This document shows positions 56,284 through 64,000 of a stretch of DNA of 64,000 nucleotides, piece by piece; within the stretch, counting starts at the first letter, position 1, and each line of letters begins with the position of its first letter. The DNA is from Diaporthe sp. PMI_573. Lineage: Eukaryota; Ascomycota; Sordariomycetes; Diaporthales; Diaporthaceae. The notes below the pieces were generated by a model. That model searched no databases, was not told the origin of the DNA, and saw only the letters and a program-made list of their open reading frames with translations. Both the position numbers and the translations under genes were made by a program. Location: NCBI GenBank assembly GCA_021399435.1, contig JAJTUP010000028.1, forward strand, positions 558,001 to 622,000, in the 5' to 3' direction.

Positions 56284-57795
56284 ATGTCTTCATCAACTTC
56301 TACCTCAACTTCCACTCTTAGCGGCCATCCCCCTCCGCGCATGCCTCATGACTCTCCGAAAAACCTTGGTAGTGATATGACCATGTTCTTTTTTGGTCAG
56401 CTGGATACCCCAACGCGGTTTCCTACATCAGATGAACAACATATAAAGAGCCTTAATGTTGAAGCTCTTGGCAGGGTTTTTCTTCCACCCCCTCCCTATA
56501 TGACACTGCCTGAATATTCTGTGCTGCGCCCTGAAGGGTCCCGATCCCCTGATCCACTGCCGATCTACTTTAGTCTCAACCTCTCCGTCTATAACCAGCA
56601 GATTGTTGAATCGGAGTGGCAGAATCAGTGGTTCCATTTCACTGGCAAAGTACACCCCTACGCACTGGAGTGGGTGCTACGGGAGCCTGATGTTTTCAGC
56701 GATGAAGATGGTGACGGCCAAGTGTACAAGGTTCCAGTTGTTCTCATACGCGACTTTGGATACCAAGCGTAAGCAGACTTATCATTTCCCCTTAGCTCGA
56801 GTTCGACTATCGCGCTTGCCACTAATGTAACTATCAGCATTGACCCACGAACTCTTTGCAATGGTGAGGGCTTTCCACTTATCCAACCGGTTGTTTCTTT
56901 GACGGGGCAGGTTCTCGGGACAGGTCAAACCCACTTGGTAAAGGACTCTGTCCCGCTGTTGGATGATGCGCAGCTGAGATGCTGTGCATTTATCCAGTGC
57001 TGTACCTACATCACGCCGGGTCAGCCATCAAAGAGCCCTTTCAAAGGCTTCCACCCCTTTCAAGTTTTTATTCTCTTTCCTATTCGCGCTTTGCCATTCT
57101 CTCTCCTCTGCAAGAAGATGGCAGATAGGAAAGATACACAGTTTGTTCCAGGTGTTCCCTTCAACTGCGTCGGCAAGATTGTTGGCCTGCTTGACCATAG
57201 TCTTATGGTAGCTGCCCCTACAGTTGATGAGAAGGACTATGTTTTCATTGTCGTTCCCGACTCTTGGACCTTTCCGGACAAGAGCACGCCACCTGCACCT
57301 GCCGCTAACACATTCCCCCCCTCCAAAACCGAACCTGGCCCATCCCAAGCTGGCGGCTTCGCAGCAGCGAGGTCTATGTTCAAGTCTCCCTCCAAGAAAT
57401 CTTCACAGGTGCAACAATCACGGTCACAATCATCACAATCGCCGCAGGGAGGTCCATCCCAACAACCCGTTACTCCATCTCAGAACAAAAGGCCCGCAAT
57501 CTCCTCATCTCCATTGTCTCAGTCAAGTTCGAACAACCCGGCCCCCAAGAGACTCAGGGGGTCTACTGTAACTACCGCAACATCTCCAATCATTGCAGGG
57601 TCGCCGGTCTCCCCTTTAACGTCCGTAGACTCTGATGAAAATGATAACCATGAAGAAGGTGAAGCGAAGGAAAACGAGGACTCTCGATCACCTAACATAT
57701 CTGCCACACTCCGATCCTCCCTTCGTCCTAATATGAGGTCATCAACTACCGAACCAGGTGGCAGGAACAAGAGGCATCCGACAAAGACACTTTAA
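56284..57795 (+). CDS. Two-exon protein of unknown family, possible tandem OB-fold single-strand-binding protein
   Basis: Exon 1 56284-56768, intron 56769-56837 (GTAAGC, branch CTAATG, end ATCAG), exon 2 56838-57795; 480 residues. The first 310 residues contain three spaced strand-like motifs of the form hydrophobic-x-x-x-G-[KQ]-[VI]: FHFTGKV (117-123), VSLTGQV (181-187) and FNCVGKI (270-276), each followed by hydrophobic runs (PVVLIRDF, QVFILFPI, YVFIVVPDSW). This looks like repeated OB-fold first strands as in RPA-like proteins; plant Helitrons are known to carry RPA genes. The C-terminal 170 residues are Ser/Pro/Gln-rich with a basic patch (NPAPKRLRG) and acidic tail, suggesting a nuclear protein. 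An inverted, internally deleted second copy keeps its 5' end. Start chosen at the first ATG. I do not recognise the family. Confidence 0.7.
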
Positions 57796-57963
57796 CTAGC
57801 AGAGTATAGTGATAGTGTGTGGTATTTTGGGGTTGTTGTATTGGGTTTGGAAAACTTATAGATTGATATGTGGGAGAAATAAGCGTGCGGTTTCAACACC
57901 AGTGCGAGTGATAAAAGTCCAATGGTCTCAACACCAGCACATCTTGGCATGGCAGCTTCTGAT
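57796..57963. other. 3' end of the unknown gene
   Basis: Stop to the edge of the inverted repeat; TTTTGGGGTTGTTG and AATAAGC strings may serve as 3' end signals. Confidence 0.3.
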
Positions 57964-58294
57964 TGATCTCTGCTAGTCTCAGTCCCCTGATCCTTGTCTC
58001 AATTATTGACCCTCGTTCCGCATTAAGCTCTTCAAATCGTGCCACTCAAAATGGTGCCTTCTCCTCAAAGCCTGGTGCATACGTTTTATTGGCTACGCAA
58101 AATAAAGGTAACACACACACACGCCCTATTGGCCAAGTCTCACCATCCACCCACCCAGAGCCGACCACTTAAAGCAATCCACAAGCTTTGTACCGAAAGG
58201 CTACTCAGCGCAAGGGAGCCGCCAACTTGCCCACTACGCCCAGCTTCCAACTTCCAACTTCCAACGTCCCCCGGCGGACGTGCGCCTTCCCCTG
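57964..58294 (+). repeat. Large inverted repeat, left arm
   Basis: Matches 58,449-58,818 in inverse orientation: CTCTGCTAGTCTCAGTCCCC, GAGCTCTTC.., CCCACCCAGAGCCGACCACT, then the motif CTTTGTACCGAAAGGC at 58186-58201 and the arm end CGTGCGCCTTCCCCTGT at 58,278-58,294. Small differences include about 27 nt missing or added around 58,170. Confidence 0.8.
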
Positions 58295-58448
58295 TAGAAA
58301 AGTAGAAAACTGCCTTGAGGGGTGCCTCGTGTCATCATTGGCTCGTCACCCCGAACATCGAACAGGATTGGCTGCTGCTGGTCAAATCATGGCAGGGAAT
58401 TGGTAGCGACCATGGTGATGAGCAAGGTGGGCATACCTTCTCTAGCAA
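58295..58448. other. Unique spacer at the centre of the inverted repeat
   Basis: 154 nt, not repeated in the window. It may be the original genomic sequence between two inserted copies. Confidence 0.6.
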
Positions 58449-59320
58449 ACAGGGGAAGGCGCACGTCCGCCGGGGGAAGTTGGAAGTTGGAAGCTGGGCG
58501 TGGTGGGCAAGTTGGCGGCTCCCTTGCGCTGAGTAGCCTTTCGGTACAAAGCTTGTGGGTTGCTGCACGTGTTGAGAAGAGGGCGCGGTTTTAAGTGGTC
58601 GGCTCTGGGTGGGTGGATGAAGAGACTTGGCCAATAGGACGTGTGTGTGCTACCTTTGCTTTTGCGTAGCCAATAAGACTATGCAGCAGGCTTTGAGGAG
58701 CTGACGCCATTTTGAGTGGCACGATTTGAAGAGCTTAATGCGGAACTAAGAGACCTAGCCAATAGAGTGAGGGTCATAATTGAGACAGGGATCAGGGGAC
58801 TGAGACTAGCAGAGATCACAATACAAAGAGGGAAAGATTGTCAATTTGAGTAGTTATAAGAAGCTGAAGTTGAGGTAGAAGTTGAGGTAGAAGTTAATGA
58901 AGACATGATATATTGAACCAGCAAATGTTTCAATAAAAAATGGGAGAGCAGTTAAGATTACTACTCTGTGTGTGAGAGAGAGAGGGAGAGCAATTGTAAG
59001 ATAAGCCTGCAAGATTGGCATGCAAAATGTACAGAACAGAGAAGAGACACATCTGATATTTATGATCGATTAAATGATATCGTATATACAATGCGAAGAT
59101 TGATACCACTCGGTAAAGATATTGTATTTCGTTGCTCAGAGAGGATGCAGCATCGCCGATCTCCATCTAACATTTTCAGCCAAGAGCAACTGTCGCTGCC
59201 GATGTGGATACTCGCACAATTGAATTGATCAATTAACGGTAAACAGATTTGCTTTTTCCATAAGTACAAAGGATTGGGCAAAATGTCAGCACATGGGGAA
59301 AGCAAAAAGCATCTTACTCT
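58449..59320 (-). mobile_element. Internally deleted inverted copy of the unknown gene element
   Basis: Read on the minus strand, it matches 55,867-56,325 (including start codon and the first roughly ten codons at 58,903) and then, after about 90 nt of AT-rich filler, 57,964-58,294. About 1.6 kb, including nearly the entire coding sequence, is absent. It is thus a MITE-like deletion derivative in opposite orientation. The motif GCCTTTCGGTACAAAG lies at 58,536-58,551. The 5' edge near 59,320 is where similarity ends. Confidence 0.75.
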
Positions 59321-59612
59321 TTACTTTATTTAGGTTCAGCTAAGAATAGGAAGAGGAAAAGGGGAAAGGGGGGATGATTAATGGTGCCCTGCCACCTACA
59401 TCACAGTTAAAATGCATATCCACGCTCTTAATATTCTTCCTAGCCACCCCCACGACTTATCTGCCCAGCAGCCCCGGGTCGTCTCTTCGCTTAGTTGCTC
59501 TAGCCTCTGCTGGACCTGGGGTTCCCCCTTAGCCCTCGCCTATTGCCGACAGTCTGACATATACCAACTTATTAAGCCAACCGGCTTCTTGCTGGAACTC
59601 TTCCTTCACTCC
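59321..59612. other. No gene recognised
   Basis: A spacer between the deleted copy and the copia-derived fragment; nothing recognised. Confidence 0.4.
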
Positions 59613-60700
59613 CTAATCGGATACATAGTCGTCGTTATCGGGATGCATCATGCTACTAACAATATACTTGGCCTCTTCGCAGTCTTCGGTCTTGTAGAAT
59701 TTCAGCCCAAAGCTGGACATGAATGTTAGCGATGTCACCGTAATGCTTCTTGATGAACTTGAGTTCGTCGGCGTTAAAATACTCGTTAGCTAGCTGCCCT
59801 TCTGGGCGGTCATCGTTAGGGTAGTCCTGACTGATATCACTGTCGTCGCTGTCGTCGCTATCGTCGCTATCGTCGCTATCGTCGCTGTCGTCGCTGTGAC
59901 TGCCGGCCAGGATGGCCCGGAGGATACTACGACCCTCTTCGCGATCCTCTTTCTTGTTAATATTGAGACCGTCGCTCGCTAGAAACCCGAATTCGCTGCC
60001 CCATTGTTTCTTGAGCCACTACATTTCCTCGATCGAAAGTATTAGAAATCACAAGTGTGAGGCGACCAAGTCGGTAGCAAGGTGTGGAAGAAGGAGGAAC
60101 ATTCTACAAGAGATCATAACTGTACATAAAGAGTGGTCCCCCTACTGTACATTCAGGATGAATTAAGCAACTTGAATCTTGTCATTTCAACAGAAAGTGG
60201 GACTACCTCCGCCGGCTGCAGGTCTTGGCCGGCACGCGATGCCTCCCATTTCTCCCGCTCACTGTCGGCCCATCGCACGTTCATCCAGTACATTGCCGAC
60301 GGATCAAAGGGCGTAGGGCCAACCCGAGGCCCAACCGGTGGGCCGCTCAACCTCACCTGGAAGAATTTGCCGTGGGGGTCAAAGTAGGCAACGGTCCTAC
60401 CCTGTTTATCGATGATGGTGCCTTTTGTGTTTTGCGCAGTAGATCCCGTATGGATATCGTATTCGTCTAGAATCGGACTTCCAATGACATTACAGATGCC
60501 TGTGGGGATGTGAAGGACATTGCGCAGTCATAGGATGCCACGGGGTCGCGGACCAGTCGCCCTCGGACTTCGTTTGACCGGAAGTCCGACCGTGCCAATC
60601 CCCACAACCGGCGTTTGAATCCCTCCCGTCAAGTGGCCGACCGTGGAGTTTAGAGGTGTGTAGTCGGCGCCAAACCACGACCGATCCTTGGCGGCACTAA
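59613..60700 (-). pseudogene. Copia-derived Pol beta-barrel-domain protein, broken
   Basis: Minus-strand translation: KDRSWFGADYTPLNSTVGHL, then VVGIGTVGLPVKRS, LRNVLHIPTGICNVIGSPIL, GTIIDKQGRTVAYFDPHGKF, FFQVRLSGPPVGPRVGP (60,690-60,300), matching the TNT1-94-like beta-barrel domain (Pol_BBD) of copia retrotransposons used in many fungal proteins. The 3' part reads WLKKQWGSEFGFLASDGLNI, an Asp/Ser repeat, then NADELKFIKKHYGDIAN and, shifted by one base, SFGLKFYKTEDCEEAKYIVS, ending at 59613. Lesions: TGA at 60530-60528, TAG at 60021-60019, frameshift near 59,730. The SDD repeat comes from 59841-59895 (TCGTCGCTA units). It is inserted between the deleted copy and the right Helitron. Confidence 0.75.
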
Positions 60701-60728
60701 AAATCGATTAGATAGACGTCAACTAAAG

Positions 60729-61791
60729 CTGCACTTCGACTTCCGCTTGGCCACTACTCCAACGGGTGCCCAAATACCAATCGAAAAGAAGAAGAGGGTC
60801 AAGAAGAGGCCTTGGCAGAGGCATAATGTGAGCCGCCGAGGACTTCCCTGCACTGCGGCATTCGCATGCACCGATTACAAAATCCAAGGCGAAAGAAACC
60901 CTCCTCCAGATTGCGCTGGAGCTGCGAGGAACCGGGACAAAGCTGAATACCAAGACTGGACAACTCGAGCCACGAAAGTGCGATCCATATAGCCTGTATG
61001 TGCAGCTATCGCGGTGCAAATCGCTGGATGGTATTATTGCTGTGAAAGGCGCGTGTGGAGGATATAGTCGGGAATAAAATACCACAGGAAACGTATGTAT
61101 TGATAGATTCCGCAGGGGACGATGATGTCCCCCGCCCGGAACGTCCGGTTCGCGTTCCATGACGATGATGACGTCTGAAGCGGGGTTCTCAGCACCAGAC
61201 ATCCACCAAAGACCCAACATCTCCGCCAAGTGGCTACCAGGTATTCCAAAAGGGATGAAGGAGATCAATAATGAGATTTCGAGAAAAATCAATCCACTGT
61301 TTCCTATATATATATTATATATTAAAAATCTGATCTAATGCAATAGATTTCACCTAACTCAAGCAGAAACAGGAATATCACAAAATGCAAACGACAAGAG
61401 CAACGACAAGAGCAACGACAAGAGCAACGACAAGAGCAACGACAAGATCAACGACATTTTATTATAAATTGAAGCTCACGTGAATCCCACGTGATTCTGA
61501 ACAGAAAAATCCCAGCCAATGAAGGCTTCTTTGCACTTGATATCGGGGGGGGGGAGGGTTCATCCACATGTGCCAAATGAGAGTGGGAGGATTAGGACCA
61601 CATGTGGCAAATGAGAGTGGGAGGATTCGGACCATTAGAGGGACCCGGATGGGGTTAATCCGGACCAACAGGAGGTGCAGTTGCGGTTCCTAATCGGGTA
61701 ATCGCTTAAAGCGGTAATTTTGCAAGGGGGGGCGAAAATTTTGGGGGTGGAATCCCAGAGCTTAAGAAGACCTTTCGTACCGAAAGGCATT
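60729..61791 (+). mobile_element. Truncated third Helitron copy, 3' end only
   Basis: The plus strand encodes the end of a Rep-helicase: GAQIPIEKKKRVKKRPWQRH, NVSRRGLPCTAAFACTDYKI, then with a frame change IALELRGTGTKL, KCDPYSLYVQLSRCKSLDGI. It is closely similar to 48,000-47,680 of the left copy. After about 61,090 comes unrelated sequence to about 61,290, then the 3' non-coding region and the terminal 139 nt, including the hairpin CCTTTCGTACCGAAAGG (61771-61787) and CATT. Orientation is opposite to the 47-54 kb copy. It lacks the Rep part and cannot be autonomous. Confidence 0.8.
61393..61452 (+). repeat. 12-bp tandem repeat (GACAAGAGCAAC)5
   Basis: Four perfect units and one with a single change, in the non-coding region preceding the Helitron 3' end. 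The left copy has no such array. Confidence 0.85.
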
Positions 61792-62128
61792 CTTACCACA
61801 CTACCCCGCCTTAGAACTGATTCCACCATGAGCCTCTGCTTCTGCATTTCAACATAAGGATTGTTCGGCGCACTTCTCTGTCATCCGCCTAAAGCCTGTC
61901 TTTTGGCCAACTAATTGATCACCGATTGTTTAATCACGGAAAAAAACTCGTTTTTCAAATCTAGACCGGTGCTCTGCTCCCAGCCACCAGACCCGAAAGC
62001 TCCAGTTGAATTGATCTACGAGAAACGAAAGAAGTCCCGAACGCCGGAAGAACCATCTCATAAGAGTAGCCAGTGTGTTCACAGAGCTCAGTCAAGAATA
62101 ACTCGGAAGCCACTCGCATTTCAGGATC
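61792..62128. other. No gene recognised
   Basis: Flank of the right Helitron; the minus-strand frame here (61635-61847) is only part of the Helitron terminal repeat. Confidence 0.4.
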
Positions 62129-62728
62129 ATGGAAAAATGCTCGCCCAACTCAGACGACAATACAATCTCTCACGAAGTTTCTCACCTAGCATGCGAAGAA
62201 GATGATGCCGCATACGATGAATTGGTAAAAAATATTACCGACCTCATCAGTCAGTCCTCATGCGTGGGCAGTGATACAAAGGACGTCATTGAGCAAGAGA
62301 CCCACATCTTCCTACAACGGATCATCGATTCCCGGGAACCAGCGAAAGAAAGAGTCGGACTGTCTCCGTCTTTGCGACATACCTATTGTCGGACGGGGTA
62401 TCGCTCGTCATTCGACTTCGGCCGGGGCAATGTTGATCTCAAGGCGCCAGCTGATCTGCCGATTAGCCGCCTTAGTCATCAAGGCGCGCCCCACTCTTGC
62501 AGCTCAGCAAGAGCTCGGCGGCTGACTGCTGCCCCGCCCAAGTGCCGGCATCATTCATCTTATCGTCTCAATCCATTGTTTCGCCACCAGGCAAGCAAAG
62601 AGGCAGCAACGAACCTGCCAGGGACCTTGAAACCAGCGGAGAGTGCAGAGGTCAGAGTCGAGATTGCAGGTCAGAGTAAAAAACGAGGTTCCACATCTCT
62701 CAGAAAGGCTGGAAAGGTACCTGGGTAA
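62129..62728 (+). CDS. Hypothetical protein, low confidence
   Basis: 199-codon frame. The N-terminal 70 residues look like protein (EEDDAAYDELVKNITDLISQ, THIFLQRIIDS); the rest is Ser/Arg/Ala-rich and a competing frame is also open. No motif recognised. It lies just upstream of the CCCH gene and could be a remnant in its promoter. Confidence 0.25.
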   Translation: MEKCSPNSDDNTISHEVSHLACEEDDAAYDELVKNITDLISQSSCVGSDTKDVIEQETHIFLQRIIDSREPAKERVGLSPSLRHTYCRTGYRSSFDFGRGNVDLKAPADLPISRLSHQGAPHSCSSARARRLTAAPPKCRHHSSYRLNPLFRHQASKEAATNLPGTLKPAESAEVRVEIAGQSKKRGSTSLRKAGKVPG

Positions 62729-62847
62729 GGATTCAACTGCCGACTGGGCAGTTGCCTTTTTTTGCCTTTGCCTTGCGCATCCTGCTCTCCTCGACCGCGC
62801 CAACGCGCCAACCACAAGACAGTCACAGGCAGAGGCAGACCACTGGG

Positions 62848-64000
62848 ATGGATGATAGAGAGGTCGACGCCGCTGTTAATCAGCTGGCCGCCTACCGCAA
62901 GGATGACACCCTGAACGATATCCTAGCCCGCTATGAGACCCTCCTGAGCGACTACAAACGCCTCAAGAGCGATTACGAGGAGGAGAGAGAGGCTCGAGAA
63001 AAATGGAAGCAGGAAGCCAAAGGCCACCAGCGCAATCCCTTTGTGCTGGTTCTTGTCGACGCCGATGGCTACGTGTTTAATGATGACTGTAAACCTCAAC
63101 TCACCCACGCTGCGCACCTCGAAGACAGCCGAATTCGCTAACCTCCGTTCCTTAGTGGTTGCTGCCGGTCAAGAAGGCGGCACTCGAGCTGCGAAGTTAC
63201 TCAACGACACAATCAAGGCCAGCCAGAGAAAGAAAGGCCTGGAGCATTGTGAGACTATGGTCCGCGTCTACGCCAACGTCGCCGGCTTGTCGAAAGCCCT
63301 CGCCAAGGCTAACCTCCTGGGCGCTGACAAACGTTCGCTGTCCCCCTTTATCGCCAATTTCAACAGGTCCTACGGCCTGACCGATTTCGTCGACGCCGGA
63401 GAGTTTAAGGAGAACGCTGACTTCAAGCTTCGCGAGATGCTCAGGCTCTACGCTGAGAACGCGCAGTGTAAACACATCTATTTTGCCGCCTGCCACGACG
63501 CCGGCTACGTCTCGCAGCTTACCCCCTACCGAGGGCACAGCGACCGCTTCACGCTCATCAGAACGTCCGGCCTCCATTTCCATGACGAGTTTACAAAGCT
63601 TGGCCTGGGTATTGAGGAGTTGCCTGGGGTCTTCCGCGCTACCGGTTCTGCTATGGATGTGTTATACCCTAAGCCAATACTCGGGAAGCCCAACACAACT
63701 CCGCTTCCCTCCAGGAGCCGGCCCACAGAGGCGAGAGATATCTGCGCCTTCCACTCGGTGGGTAGGTGCAAATATGGAGAAACCTGCAAGAACCTGCACG
63801 TTGGTCCTTCGCCATCGCCTCTTGCGCTCAGGCCTTCCAAGCTGAGTCGGTCTTCCTGGCGGAATGGAAGTGAACCTTACGACACGTCCGATTATTCCTT
63901 GCCAGCTAAAAATCATGCCGCTTCCAACCGAAGCTACCTACAGCAGCCCGACCTCTTCGCTAAACTGCCGAAGAGAGACGAAATTCCAGACGGCCACATG
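62848..64000 (+). CDS. CCCH zinc-finger protein, 5' part (runs off the window)
   Basis: Exon 1 62848-63088 (MDDREVDAAVNQLAAYRKDD, a coiled-coil-forming helix YKRLKSDYEEEREAREKWKQ, then NPFVLVLVDADGYVFNDD); intron 63089-63155 (GTAAAC, branch GCTAAC, end CTTAG); exon 2 63156 to the edge, open. After the join: LVAAGQEGGTRAAKLLNDTI, VRVYANVAGLSKALAKANLL, AENAQCKHIYFAACHDAGYV, and the CCCH finger CAFHSVGRCKYGETCKNLH at about 63,747-63,804. The domain between is the conserved globular region of fungal CCCH proteins of the DUF2439-like/'CCCH zinc finger DNA binding' type. RNA or DNA binding is likely; the exact role is unknown. The 3' end is beyond 64,000. Confidence 0.85.

Noticed and set aside
61635..61847. 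70-codon frame also present at 47137-47331
   Set aside because: The match reflects the shared non-coding Helitron 3' end, not a conserved peptide.
1..64000. CRISPR arrays, bacterial-style operators, riboswitches
   Set aside because: Not expected in a fungal nuclear genome; the minisatellite and 12-bp repeats lack spacer/repeat structure.
1..64000. tRNA or rRNA genes
   Set aside because: No cloverleaf with proper A and B boxes or rRNA core sequence was recognised by eye; a tRNA scan would be needed to exclude tRNAs.

Overview
This window is nuclear DNA of a filamentous ascomycete (Pezizomycotina), most likely a Sordariomycete and perhaps Hypocreales. The evidence is short 48-83 nt GT-AG introns with CTAAC/CTGAC-like branch sites, a Zn(II)2Cys6 regulator, a fungal PDR-type and an MRP-type ABC transporter, a Reg1-like phosphatase regulator, an FtsJ-like methyltransferase of the fungal type, and typical fungal hAT, Tc1/mariner, copia-derived and Helitron elements. 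It reads as a transposon-rich accessory region with a few intact genes among many broken ones. I cannot name the species.

Layout. 1-3 kb is gene-poor, with a stop-riddled hAT relic. 3.0-10.7 kb holds a dynamin-GED-like fragment, a PDR (ABCG) transporter gene complete except for one in-frame TAG, and a divergent intact Zn2Cys6 regulator. 12.5-17.4 kb is a patchwork: a degraded acidic protein gene, the C-terminal end of a SAM methyltransferase, a transposon-associated Cys/His protein, a Tc1/mariner transposase with an internal stop, and a frameshifted FtsJ-like methyltransferase. 18.4-20.5 kb has an F-box-like gene and a small Arg/Ser-rich gene, then a truncated BED-finger hAT. 22.3-26.0 kb has one sound gene (REG1-like, two exons) between three truncated enzyme genes (2OG oxygenase, crotonase, ADGF adenosine deaminase). 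28.4 kb has a small Cys-rich conserved protein.

30.6-38.0 kb is a nest of three hAT elements abutting a broken Helitron. One hAT has perfect 21-nt terminal inverted repeats but no matching target-site duplication. 39.7-44.3 kb is an intact three-exon MRP-type (ABCC) transporter.

47.1-61.8 kb is the most unusual part. A nearly full-length Helitron (Rep-helicase gene on the minus strand) is followed by a ~105-bp minisatellite and a divergent two-exon gene of unknown family, whose product has three successive motifs resembling OB-fold first strands. A large inverted repeat then leads into an internally deleted second copy, an inserted copia-derived gene fragment and a truncated Helitron facing the other way. 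Both Helitron 3' ends share a perfect 7-bp-stem hairpin, and the same motif recurs beside the inverted-repeat centre. I interpret this as two copies, in inverted orientation, of a two-gene Helitron2-like element (replicator-helicase plus a putative single-strand-binding protein). The window closes with the 5' part of a CCCH zinc-finger gene that runs off the edge.

Several genes carry one-base indels in homopolymer runs and most in-frame stops look like C-to-T (or G-to-A) changes. The first may be assembly error, the second suggests RIP-like or deamination decay.
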